Of a stretch of 64,000 bases of DNA, positions 10,739 to 22,172 are shown in pieces (the first letter of the stretch is position 1; each line of letters starts with the position of its first letter). A program made the position numbers and the translations under genes. The DNA is from Nemophila menziesii (Eukaryota; Streptophyta; Magnoliopsida; Boraginales; Hydrophyllaceae), in assembly GCA_029959085.1 (NCBI GenBank), contig JARWIR010000010.1, positions 10,561,001-10,625,000 of the forward strand. The letters run 5' to 3'. The notes beneath the pieces were generated by a model. It saw only the letters and a list, made by a program, of their open reading frames with translations. It was not told the origin of the DNA and made no database searches.

Positions 10739-13700
10739 ATGGCTTCGGGTATTGATAAGAGTTGGATTGGTACCGCTCATAAAGTTTCGCGTGAATTTAT
10801 TAAGGGGATAGAAGCATTCCTCTCTTTTGCTCAAAAGAATAAACCTCCTAGTGAAGAAACAATTTTTTGTCCGTGTAAAGAGTGTTCGAATTATCGTCGG
10901 TATACGGTGGTCAAAGTTAGGTCACATCTTTTACTGTCTGGGTTTTTGGAGACGTATGATATTTGGACAAAGCATGGTGAGACCGAAGATATTCCCGAGA
11001 CTCAATATGAAGAACATGAAATGTTGGACGTATATGATGATTTGAGACCTAATTACGAGATTGGTGGTCATTCCGGTGACACCGAGATGACAGACTCGAA
11101 CAGTACAGCTCGTGGCAAATTCGAAACGATGTTTTCCGATTTAGAGACCGAGTTATACCCTGGTTGTGATGTCATGAGTTCGTTAAATTTCATTACGAAG
11201 CTAATGCACGTCAAGGTGAGGAACAAGTGGACTAACACGTCTTTCACCGAGTTGCTTGATCTTTTGTGCCGTGTGTTGCCCGAACCTCATACCTTGCCCG
11301 ATGCATACGAGGCATGCAACAAAAAGTTAAAAAATTTAGGTATGGATTACAATACCATCGATGTTTGAGTGAACGATTGTGCTTTGTTTTACAAGGAGAA
11401 TGCCTCCCTCGAAAAGTGTCCAGTATGTAGTGAATCCAGATGGGGCCTGAAGAAGGGTCTGAAGATAGCGCATAAGAAACTCAGATATTTCCCGATTGCC
11501 CCTAGGCTGCAGCGACTTTATGCTTCGAGACACACTGCCGAAAATATGATCTGGCACCAAACAGGGAAGAATATAGATCCAGATTTGTTGCGTCATCCGG
11601 TTGACGGAGATAGTTGGAAGAGATTTGTTCAGTTACATCCTGAGTTTGCTAGTGAACCTCGGAACGTCTTCTTGGGTTTGGGTATCGACGGTTTTTGCCC
11701 TTTCTCTATGCAGAACAACTCGTACAGCATGTTGCCGGTTATATTGACCGTCTACAACTTACCACCGTGGGAGTGTATGAAGGAGACGACATTCCAGCTT
11801 TGTTTGTTGATTCCGGGTCCCCGTTCACCCGGCAAGGACATGGACGTCTTTCTTCGGCCTGTTATAGGTGAGTTGGACGAGTTGTGGGATAAGGGGATTC
11901 TTACTTATGATGCCCACAAGAAGGAAGAGTTTACTATGAAGGTTTGTTTGTTGTCTACGACTAACGATTTTCCCGCTAGGTCATACACCTCGGGATGGTC
12001 GGGTCAAGGTTACAAAGCTTGTCCAGAATGCATGGATTCTACTCCGTCATTGAGTGTGAAGAAAGGGGTTGCTTACTTCGACCATAGACGTTGGTTACCT
12101 ATCGACCATCGATTTATAAATGAAAGTGTTTTGTACAAGCAATCTGATTGTAGGGGCCCACCGAAGAAGTATAAACCTGCCGATATTCAGACACAGTTAG
12201 ATGGGCTTCCCATTGTGCTTCCCGGAAAACACAAGGATTTTGGGGGGGAAATTGTGAGACAGACTGGACCTCGTGTATTCAATTGGAAGAAAAAGAGTAT
12301 CTTTTATCGTTTACCTTATTGGTCCGAAAACTTGTTGATACATAACATTGATGTCATGCATTGCGAGAAAAACGTGTGTGATGCTCTTCTCGGCACAGTA
12401 ATAGGTCTTGATGGGAAACTTAACAAAGACAACGTGAAAGCGAGAATTGATCTCAAGGAAATGAATATCAGGCCAGAGTTGTGGTTGAAAGAGAATAAAG
12501 GTAAACAAATAATGACTCGAGCTAATTATACGTTATCAACGGAAAAAAGGAAAGTATTTCTTGACTGGCTGAAGGAACAGAAGTTTCCCGATGGATTCGC
12601 ATCGAGTTTGAGAAATAACGTTCAAAGTGACTTGGGCAATAGTATAGGAATGAAATCTCACGATTGTCACGTGATGATGCAGTACCTATTTGTGGCTAGT
12701 ATCCCAGGGCTTTTTGAAGACAAATCGATTAGTGACGCGATTATCGGGCTAGCCAACGGTTTTAGAGTTGTGTGTAATAAAAATCTGAGTAGGAAAGAGT
12801 TAGAAAAGGGGAAGAAGAAAGTGGTTGAAGTTATGTGTAGATTGGAGATGATCTTACCTCCCGCGTTTTTCGATATAATGATCCACTTGGTCATACATTT
12901 ACACGACGAGGCTTTGTTAGGGGAGCCGGTTCAGATGCGTTAGATGTACCCGTTTGAGCGGTATCTAAAGAAATTAAAGGAGTATATACAAAACCCGGCT
13001 AGGCCGGAGGGTTCAATCGCCGAGGGATACGTTGTAGAGGAGACTTTGACATTCATATCGCGTTACCTTAAAGAAGAAAAAACAAAGTTTAATGACCCGG
13101 GTAGATATACTGAGACCGAAGCTCAACCTAAAGATTTGTCCGTATTTAAGAGCTAATGTATTCTTATAGGTAAAAAAGAGTATGGTAATTTGCAATACAA
13201 GGAGAAGGAGCAAATAGACTGGTATATCCTATTTAATTGCGATGAAATCCAACATTTGATGACGTAAGTTTTCAATTTATTTATTAAATGTTTATTCATT
13301 ATGGAAAAATGTATTGAGTTTGACCGTCAAATGTGCAGAGAACACAAAGCCACGCTATCGGGTACCCCAGCCGACAAAGATAGGAAACACCAGCAAAATT
13401 TCCGAGACTGGTTTCTGCATAAGGTATAGATCCATTCAAATACAAAAATAATATTCCATTTTAGGAAACATTGTTATAATTATTTATGCTTGTAGGTTTA
13501 TAAAATGGAAAAAGAAGGTGATGCATTCACTACAAGTGAGATTATTGCATTGGCTAGTAAGTCTCATGGTGCAGTTTATAAGTACGATTCATGTGTTGTG
13601 AATGGTGTTAAATGCGTCACTCGTGAAAAGGGTGAGACAAGGGTGACACAAGATTACGGGGTATCCGTCATCTACGATGGAAAACCTTTTTACGGTGAAT

Positions 13701-14240
13701 TAGTCAAGGTTGTAGAGGTCACATTTGACGATAACTGTTCCGTTGTGCTGTTCGAGTGTAATTGGTATAACACGAGTAAACTGAGGGAAGTGAATGGGGG
13801 TAACTCTTATCAACGCGTCTAAATTTTTTTGGGAAACAGAGCCTTACATCTTAGCTACTCAAGCAAAAAAAGTATTTTGCATCGACGAGATTAACCCAAG
13901 GAAATCACAAAAAGGATGGAAAGTAGTATGGGAACTCAATGATAGACATGGATGGAGTCCCGAGTTATGGGGTACAGAATCAATGCCTACTGGAGACTCG
14001 AGTGTCACTATCCCTTTAGTGAACACCGAGACGATTTCCGATCCGGTGAACTTGGCATCCACCGAGGAGATCGAGATTGACCCTGCTCATTTTTTTGTTG
14101 ATTTGACTTTTGATATGGTTGTTGATGAAAATGAGGAAATTGAAGATGACACCTTGGATGAATGCGGTGATGAGGAAGAACCTATTGAGGTTGATAGCGA
14201 TGACGAACCTATAGTTGTTAGTGGATATGATTCTGATTAG
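10739..14240 (+). pseudogene. CACTA transposase (TNP2 type), lightly decayed
   Basis: The ATG at 10739 (ACTATGGCTTCG) opens a frame that can be followed to 14240 with two short GT-AG introns, 13264-13338 and 13424-13495, both multiples of three. Order of regions: Transpos_assoc (FCPCKEC), the CPVCSESRW cysteines, the TNP2 core (LYASRHTAENM, IDGFCPFSMQ, YKACPECMD, HNIDVMHCEKNVCD), a DUF4218-like region (IHLVIHLHDEALLGEPVQ, YPFERYLKKLKEY), a DUF4216-like region (FYGELVKVVEV, VLFECNWY) and a strongly acidic tail. Three stops interrupt one continuous frame: TGA at 11366 (replacing the first Cys of CVNDC), TAG at 12941 (before MYPFERY) and TAA at 13154. One extra G in the G5 run near 13796-13800 shifts the DUF4216 end. 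Otherwise the length is full. It would act in the nucleus on the element ends. Confidence 0.9.
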
Positions 14241-14321
14241 GAGATTTTTTTTGGTTTATTTGTATTAAAACATTTTATTGACTTAAACTTTTTATATTTG
14301 AGGTGAATTTGTATTTTTAAT

Positions 14322-14799
14322 TCAACTTTGACTCTATACACTCAACTTTGACTCTAAACACTCAACTTTGACCACAAACACTCAACTATGACTCTAAACA
14401 ATCAACTTTGACTCTAAACACTCAACTTTGACTCTAAACACTCAACTTTGACCACAAACACTCAACTTTGACCACAAACACTCAACTTTGACTCTAAACA
14501 ATCAACTTTGACTCTAAACAATCAACTTTGACTCTAAACACTCAACTTTGACCACAAACACTCAACTTTGACCATAAACAATCAACTTTGACTCTAAACA
14601 CTCAACTTTGACCCCAAACACTCAACTTTGACTCTAAACACTCAACTTTGACTCTAAACACTCAACTTTGACTCTAAATGTTGACTGAATAAGCCAAACA
14701 CTCAAGTTTGACTCTAAATGTTGACTGAATAACCCAAACACTCAAGTTTGACCCAAACTGTTGACTGAATAACCCAAACACTCAAGTTTGACTCTAAAT
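14322..14799. repeat. 20-bp minisatellite with TTGACY cores
   Basis: Eighteen consecutive 20-bp units of ACTCAACTTTGACTCTAAAC type (variants TTGACCACAAAC, one CTATGAC), then three 40-60-bp compound units that add TGTTGACTGAATAACCCAA. Nearly every unit contains TTGACT or TTGACC, the W-box core bound by WRKY factors. It starts about 80 bp after the transposase stop. There are no unique spacers, so it is not a CRISPR-like array. Confidence 0.92.
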
Positions 14800-14920
14800 A
14801 GAATTTATCGAGAATGTGGAATTGAATTTAATTTCAATGATTATTTGGAAGTGAATTAAAATATTGGATAATTGTAAGTGGATTTATGTTTATTTTTTAA
14901 ATTATTTTAAAAAAAAGTCT

Positions 14921-15204
14921 CTAGCGACTACTTTACAGCTCTAGGGGCTAGTTCATGTTCATGAACTAGTCGCTAATAACTCCATGCCACTAGCGACTAC
15001 TTAGTAGTCACGAAATGTCGAATTAATTTTCCATTACTCGATGGCGGTCCATTTTCCCGCCCACGAAAGGACACGCGTTTTAGTCTTACATCTAGCGACT
15101 ACATTGTAGTCGCTAAAGACTAGTTGATATGGTGACACGTGTAAGTACCCTCTTCTCTGGCGACTACTTTCCTGTCTCTAGCGACTACACGAAGTAGTCG
15201 CTAG
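14921..15204. repeat. E2 internal CGACTAC motif cluster between its two genes
   Basis: About nine motifs of the type otherwise found at the element ends, including palindromes TAGCGACTAC-ATT-GTAGTCGCTA and TAGCGACTACACGAAGTAGTCGCTA-like pairs. It lies after the minisatellite and directly before the 5' leader of the second gene. This could be an autoregulatory promoter target for the TNPA-like protein or the relic of a nested element end. Confidence 0.8.
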
Positions 15205-16444
15205 AAAAAAACCCTATTTCTAACCGAGAGCTCATTTCTTCACTCTCATTCCTTATACAAACAGTCTAAAAAACGAGAGCTTCTTTCAACCAGGGCAATT
15301 CCATTCCATTCCAACAGCAAATCTTCAGCAAAGGTAAACAAATCCAACACCATATCTCATTCCATTCCCTTTTCAATCTTTTAATAAGCTTTTTTCCTCC
15401 ATTTTTATATCTCTAATCAATTCTTTTTTTGTTTGTGTTTATTCCGAATCAATATGGCATGGATTCAACAACAAATCAGCTCCAATTTCATCCAAAAAGG
15501 TATGTATTCCAACCAATTTTTGACTTTTAATTTTCATGTGTTTTTTTTTCTTTTTTTTTTCTTTGATAATTACATGTTATTTTTAATTCCGATTATAGTA
15601 GGGTGTAATTAGAGTGTTGTATGAATTTTTTAAACCAAAAATTGATGTTAAATGCCTTAAAAATATAGTTTGTGAAATCTAATTAAATATTTTTCCATTT
15701 TTTGGTGTTTGATTCTTACTTCCGAAAATAAATGGTGTTATTAGCGTTTAATTTTTGTTAATTTAAGCATGTAATTCATAGTTTTTGATTGAAAATTAAT
15801 TAGGTTGGTTTTTTTGGAATTTTGTTAATTTTTGTTATGATTTTTAGTAAATTTTAGATTAAAAAAAGTGCAAAAATTGTTGTTGATAGAATGAAATTAT
15901 TATTTAGGCAAAAATTGTGTTAAAAATAACATAGGGACCTTTATGCTATTTAAAAAAAATTATTTTAGGGAGTTTTATGCAATTTAAAACTAAATAGCGA
16001 CTTTCATGAAATTTTGTAAAAATAAATAGGGACTTTTATGCAATTTTTAAAAATATATAGTGACTTTTATGCAATTTAAAAAAAAATATAGGGAATTTTA
16101 TGCAATTTAAAATAATATTTAGGTACTTTTATGCAATTTAAGAAAAATATGTTTAGTTTACTATATAATAATAGAATTTTAAATATCAAAAAATGTATAA
16201 ATTAATTTATTATATGACTAATATAATTATTTTTTGTATAATACAGATTGTACGTGTGCTATATATATATTGGATGCTAAAGGATGTTTTATTTACGTTT
16301 TTTAATTTATTTGATTTATTTTATTTATTATTGTAATAATTTATTTAATTTTATTTTCATGTTTTTATTTTTGGTGATGTAATAATTTAGTATTTTTTAT
16401 GTTATTTTTTATTCTGTATTTTAATTTTCCCTATAAAATGCTAG
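15205..16444 (+). other. Leader and large intron-like region of the second E2 gene
   Basis: A C/T-rich leader follows 15205 (ACCGAGAGCTCATTTCTTCACTC region). It ends with a donor-like AAAG/GTAAAC near 15335. A possible mini-exon beginning ATGGCATGGATTCAAC near 15453 ends in AAAAAG/GTATG. The remainder is T-rich, intron-like sequence up to the ATG at 16445. Exon assignments are inferred only from splice consensus. Confidence 0.4.
15920..16145. repeat. Short intronic tandem repeats, ~45 bp
   Basis: Six degenerate units of GGGACTTTTATGCAATTT followed by an A-rich tract. Confidence 0.65.
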
Positions 16445-17960
16445 ATGGCCGATGTGATGACTAGACAGCACGGAGGGGACGGTGGGGGTTGGGAACCAAA
16501 CCAGAATCCAAACCGAAACCTAGCCGACTGTGCAAACCAGCCCGGTAAATAAACAAATTCAACTCAATACTTGCTTAAAAAATAAAGTCACTACTAATTA
16601 ATTGAAATTTAAAACAGATCCACCTAGACGGAAAACAAGGGGTGGCGCTGCCCTCAAAACTACGATGAGGGCACTAAAAGAAGTAGGGTGGCCTTTGCCG
16701 GTCAATTTTTGTATAATAGACGACACGTAGAGTCCATCAGGCAAGTACGGCCACCACGTTGCGCAAGTGATTGGGATTGCACTTCGAGAGAGGATTCCGC
16801 CCTATCAGCCGGCTTGGAACAAAGTGCCGGACGCGGACAAACACGCCGTGATTAAGAGATTATCGGTATAAATTTAATTTTTAATATTTTTAAAGGTTAA
16901 ATTTATAATTCTAATTTAAATTTAAATAATATATTTTTTTACAGAATTATTTTGACATAAAGACTTGGAGAAAGAGGAAAGACTGGAATTCGATTCACGG
17001 AAACTTGGACGATACGATGAGGATGAGATTTAAGGATTACAAACATTACGTGAAGAAGCATTTTTGGAGAAAGGGTTTAAAGCCGGATTGGATATCGGAT
17101 GAGATGTAGGAAAAGTGTTGTGAGTATTGGGGCTCGAGAAAAGCGAAGGTGAAATTTTGATTATTTTTAATTTTAGTATATATTTTAAATTATAATAGTT
17201 TGTATTAATAATTGAAGTTAAATTTTTTTCAGAATCAAGCAGCAGAAAATAGAAAGAATCGACAAAAGCAAAAAAACAAGAGTGGAGCGGGGTCGAGGAG
17301 GTATTCCCGGACTCGGGATATGCTATACGAGGTGGTTTTTTATTTAAGTAAATTTTTTAATTATTAGTTTATTATTTATTTTGAATATTTTTTATTTTTA
17401 TGAAACAGGGTGAAGAATTAATCCCGTGAGGGAATCTGGTGATAAGGGACGAGGCTACCCAACAAGACATCCCAATTCCGCGTATAAGTGGTTTTTACGA
17501 GGTGGTGGGGAAAAGAAAGAAGACCAAACAGTGGAGGTCAGAGGGCTACGAAAAAGCCGATGTAAGTTTTGTTTATAAGTTAATTATTAATTATTTTTTT
17601 CATCTAAAGTCAAATTTAATTAATATTTTGTTTATTATGTAACAGAAATTTGCTTAAGGACGCGATGAAGGAAAAGGTGACTCAGAGTCAATCTGAGTCA
17701 ACCGATGGTCAAGGCATGAGTCAGAAGGAGCAATACGATTACGTGAGGAGCACCGCGAAGGCGGTCGGGTCACCGAAGAGGAGCTTTATACCGGGCATTG
17801 CCGTCCGAGAAAATCAAAGAACAAGGCTAATACTACTCCAGCCCGGAACGAGAAGCACGAGGAGATGATGGCGGCGATTAACGAGCTCCGAGTGTCCAGC
17901 GGTCTTCCCCATTCCCCCACCCTGAAGGATCTACTAGCACCGAGCCTCCACCTTTTTCGA
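16445..17960 (+). pseudogene. TNPA-like gene (Transposase_24 / Ptta-En/Spm type), broken
   Basis: Six exons can be proposed from GT-AG signals: 16445-16544, 16618-16865, 16945-17148, 17233-17331, 17409-17561 and 17646 to about 17960. The product is basic and matches the plant Ptta/En/Spm (Transposase_24) pattern: a GxxVAQVIGIALRERIPPY segment, WRKRKDWNSIHG, a KNRQKQKNKSGAGSRRYSR stretch and a C-terminal EQYDYVRSTAKAVGS. In En/Spm the second product binds the subterminal motifs, and such motif clusters flank this gene on both sides. Stops lie in frame at 16728 (TAG), 17107 (TAG) and 17427 (TGA), so it is a pseudogene. Exon borders are inferred. Confidence 0.7.
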
Positions 17961-18328
17961 TGGCTGTTGTGAATGATGAGAACGTTTATACACGGCTCAG
18001 ATTCTAGATATCGTGCTTGTTGGTGTTTATTTTATTATCTATTAAGACTTTTAATTTAATTTTATTTGGTTTGGGTTTGTATTAATACTTTTAATTTAAT
18101 TTGGTGTAGTTTGGTATGACTTTGACCTGGTTTGACCGGGTTTGACTTTGGTTTAATTATATATTTTAATTAATTATTTTGAATTGTTAATTGTATTTTT
18201 ATTTTATTTATTAATTGTATTTAAAAAAATAAAAAAATATGATTTTCGAATTATTTTTAATTATAGAATTGTAATTAAAAATAATTTGAAAATTGTGTTT
18301 TTTTATTTTAAAAAAAAAATTAACAATA

Positions 18329-18690
18329 GGGACTACATAGTAGTCGTTATTTACTACATCAAGTAGTCGTTTTACATTGTAATAATAAAGACTAGTTTGT
18401 AGTCGATAATAAACTTATCTTTTCTCGACTACTTTGTAGTCGTTGATAATTATTGTATAAACAACTACTACGTAGTCGCTAGAAGAAGGGTTATCTAACG
18501 ACTACAAAGTAGTCGTTAGTAATGCCACTGTCTCTAACGACTACTTCTTTGCGTGTAGCCGTAAGGTTTACTTTCTAACGACTATTTTTTCGCGACTAAT
18601 TTTTAACGACTACTTGTAGTCGTTAGATCCTTGATCCAATTTCTCGCGACTACTTTTGTTATTTTTAGCGACTACTCGTGTAGTCGCTAG
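18329..18690. repeat. E2 3' subterminal CGACTAC cluster
   Basis: At least fifteen motifs in both orientations, running into the right terminus ...GGCGTAGTG at 18710. Contains the palindromes AACGACTAC-AAA-GTAGTCGTT and AGCGACTACTCGTGTAGTCGCT-like pairs. Confidence 0.82.
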
Positions 18691-18710
18691 ACCCTTGACG
18701 CGGCGTAGTG

Positions 18711-20300
18711 TAAGGTGAAATACTTTTAGGTATCTGGAAAAGAAAATCTCAACAAAAATTTATGACTCCTCTTCTATATCATGCATACTAACATTAATAA
18801 TTGCAAGAACAACTTTATGATGCAACCACTCAACCACATATAGACTTTTGGCACTTCATTCTGACTTGCTTAATTATAATGAAATACACACATCATAAAT
18901 CAAAATTTCCAACAATATGATCACATATTTGTAACAAGGATCTACACAATTGTGTAACACATTTTAATTAATTAAACATAATTATCAAAACTAATCCCAC
19001 AATTCTCAGTAGATATCAAATTAGGTTCAATCAATTTATAAAATAATAGAAAAAAATAGGAGTAGAAACATATACCATCAATGAATTTCTTTATGGTGAT
19101 TTGAGCTTTGCAGCCAGCCATGGTGATAGATATGTAGTAGTTAACTGAAACTAGATCTGGATCTGAATCTGTAAGTTGATAATTCAAATATTATATATGA
19201 TTTATGAAAACCTATTTATGAGCTTTATGAGATATCAAGAGAAAACAAACGAGATCTGGATAGAAAAAATTTAAATGATTTAGAGAGAAAGCTGACGAGA
19301 TCTAAATAGAAAAAAGATTTAAAGGGAAAGAAAATACTTGAAATTTATAAAAATACAGGAGTATATATTAAAACAGGGATAGAAGCCCATACATATTTAA
19401 AAATTATAACCGGATTTAATACTAAATGTCATATAAACTATCCAATTACTTTTGTTTTGTTGTTTAGTATCCCCATTTTGTTTCTTAGGACTAAAAAATA
19501 TTTTAATATTATTATTATTACATAAAAAAAATTTAACATTAAGAAAAAAGATCATGTTCAAATATTAATTAAAAAATCATTAATTATATTATAAGTGGGT
19601 TTTCTTAATTTCTTAACATGTGATTTATTATACTTGAGCTTCCATGTACTTCATGTTTAAAAGACTTGTCTATATAAGTGAGCCGTTTTTCATTCTGGTG
19701 ATGAGCATTGAGATCAATCACCTCAACATTCTTAATTATTTTACGTTAGGAAAATATATTTCCATAATTAAAGGGGTTTTAACTAGAATCTTATGAGTTT
19801 AACATGTTAAGCACATAAAAGTTTTATAATTTCTCATTCCCAAATATGGAAACACTAAATGTGTTCGATTAGAATCCATTAAAATTAAAAGATTTGCTCA
19901 TTATTTTAGCTATACAATTTTAATGGGGTTTATAATGGAAACATAATTCATATGCGATCCTATTAGTTTCACATAACTTTATAAGATAGTAAAAATATAT
20001 TCTCTTCCCTAAGGCTCTTGTCTTTCTATTAAGTTGTTTTGTTGACTACGACATTATATCTAAAAAAAACTTTATGAATTATTTTTAGGAGATAAATAAT
20101 AAGTGTGTCAATGCATCATTTCTACTAAAGGTAATTTTGTAAAACCAGTTAAATCATAAAATACTAATTTTTTTAATAATTAAGTCTCTTCGTGGTCTTT
20201 ACAGATTCCTTGTCATGCTTTTCTTTTTTTAAATTTGTGACATTTAACACAATCACCAATTATGTTAAAGCATCTAGAAATTTAATAATTTTAACAATTA
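18711..20300 (+). repeat. Macro-repeat block Q, copy A
   Basis: Starts TAAGGTGAAATACTTTTAGG, matching 49696 (copy B) and 63340 (copy D), and continues through copy B sequence. At 19718 it jumps from the equivalent of 50740 to that of 52242, so it lacks a ~1.5-kb stretch that copies B and C keep. Contains the minus-strand exon-like fragment at 19076-19121 and otherwise no gene. Confidence 0.8.
19076..19121 (-). pseudogene. Exon-1-like gene fragment, MAGCKAQITIKKFID, copy A
   Basis: On the minus strand, ATGGCTGGCTGC opens 15 codons (MAGCKAQITIKKFID) that end exactly at a donor-like GATG/GTATATG. A copy at 50073-50118 has Cys4 to Arg and a stop at codon 7. A rearranged copy lies at about 63589. 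It looks like the first coding exon of an unrecognised gene carried in the duplicated block. Function unknown. Confidence 0.3.
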
Positions 20301-22172
20301 CATATTAAATATTATCATGCCACATATCACAATAATCATAGAATATAATCATATAAAATTTGATAAAGTTTTTAAATAAATTGCACCACCTGTTACACTT
20401 ATCACACTAGATTATAATTATCTTCACCCTCTAGAAATTAGGTTTTAATCCTACTTTATTATGAGAAAAAAATTGATCATAATAATATGAGGGATCCTAA
20501 AAAATATCAAGTATAATGAGATTTTTTCAAGTAATAAATTTTATCTTTTCCTTTAACGAGAACTGCAACCAAGTTTCATATGTATTCGTTTTTCTTATCA
20601 AACACCTTCTCTAAATCGTATAAAAATCTTGAAGTTTTAACATAAAAAGTAGTAATTATCCAATGTTCACAATAAATTTCCACCAAAAAATTGTGTCAAA
20701 TAATTAGCGCAAGTATTTTCCCCTTTTCCCCAACCAATTTAACTTAACTCCAGATGCAACCATTATTTGAAATATCATAGTCGTTTTCAAATTTTGGAAA
20801 ATAATGAAATTGATGTCTCCCTATCTGTGATGATTTAATCTTAGTTGGAGACATAATTTTAGGATTACTTAGGAAGTACTTAGTCGATTTTTATTCATAT
20901 ATTAGTATTTTCTTATTTCTTATCTTGATTTGGTGATTTATTATTTTAAGAGCATATTTAATTTAATTGTTTATTAATCGTGAAGCTTTAAAGATATATG
21001 GTAATTAATTAGATGCCAAATCAATTCCAATAGTTAAAGGAAATAAGATAATGATGGAAATAAATTACCTGTTAAATATTATCATGCCACATATCACAAT
21101 AATCATAGAATATAATCATATACAATTTGATAAAGTTTTTTAAATAAATTGAACCACCTGTTACACTTATCACACTAGATTATAATTATCTTCACCCTCT
21201 AGAAATTAGGTTTCAATCCTACTTTATTCAGAGAAAAAAAATTGATCATAATAATATAAGGGATCCTAAAAAATATCAATTATAATGAGATTTTTTTTAA
21301 GTAATAAGTTTTATCTTTTCCTTTTACGAGAACTGCAACCAAGTTTCATATGTATTCATTTTTCTTATCAAACACCTTCTCTAAATCATAAAAAAATCTT
21401 GAAGTTTTAGCATAAAAAGTAGTGATTCTCCCATGTTCACAATCAATTTCCACCAAAAAATAGTGTCAAATCATTATCGCAAGTATTTTCCCCCTATTCC
21501 CCAACTAATTTCACGTTAACTCCAGATGCAACCATTATTTGAAATATCATAATCGTTTTCAAATTTTTGGAAAATAATGAAATTGATGTCTCCCTATTTG
21601 TGATGATTTAATCTTAGTTCGAGACATCATTTTAGGATTAATTAGGAAGTACTTAGTCGATTTTTATTCATATATTAGTATTTTCTTATTTATTTTCTTG
21701 ATTTGGTGGTTTATTATTTTTAGAGCATATTTAGTTTAATTGTTTATTAATCGTGAAGCTTTAAAAATATATGGTAATTAATTAGATGTCAAATCAATTC
21801 CAATAGATTAAGGAAACAAGTTAATGATGGAAATCAATTACATGTTAAATATTATCATGCCACATATCACAATAATCATAGAATATAATCATATAAAATT
21901 TGATAAAGTTTTTTAAATAAATTGAACCACCTGTTACACTTATCACACTAGATTATAATTATCTTCACCCTCTAGAAATTAGGTTTTTATCCTACTTTAT
22001 TCAGAGAAAAAAATTGATCATATTAATATGAGGGATCCTAAAAAATATCAAGTATAATGAGATTTTTTCAAGTAATAAGTTTTATCTTTTCTTTTTACGA
22101 GAACTGCAATCAAGTTTTATATGTATTCGTTTTTCTTATCAAACACCTTCTCTAAATCATATAAAAATCTTG
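20301..22172 (+). repeat. Tandem triplication, unit ~770 bp
   Basis: ATTATCATGCCACATATCAC recurs at 20311, 21078 and 21851, spacing 767 and 773 bp. Units 1 and 2 each consist of the end of block Q followed by the first ~255 bp of the large LTR (starts TGATGTCTCC at 20811 and 21584). Unit 3 is cut off at 22172. The junction AAATTA(C)CTGTTAAATATT marks the point where LTR sequence re-enters block Q. No coding sequence. Confidence 0.9.

Larger units (their letters stand above)
9227..18710 (+). mobile_element. CACTA (En/Spm) transposon E2, nearly complete, two genes
   Basis: The right end ...GGCGTAGTG at 18710 is the inverse of a CACTAC terminus, and macro-repeat flank follows at 18711. The left end lacks a recognisable CACTA: sequence equivalent to E1 position ~119 starts near 9231. 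Inside, in order, are a 5' motif cluster, 179-bp and 58-bp repeats, a TNP2-type transposase, a 20-bp minisatellite, an internal motif cluster, a multi-exon TNPA-like gene and a 3' motif cluster. This two-gene order and ~9.5-kb size fit autonomous En/Spm elements, but both genes carry stops. Comparison with copy B suggests about 120 bp of flank was lost together with the left tip. Confidence 0.88.

Noticed and set aside
14322..14799. CRISPR-like array
   Set aside because: The units are contiguous 20-bp minisatellite repeats with no unique spacers, in plant DNA inside a CACTA element.
18184..18366. Lys/Ile-rich 60-residue ORF near the E2 3' end
   Set aside because: Low-complexity AT-rich sequence running into the motif cluster, without coding features.
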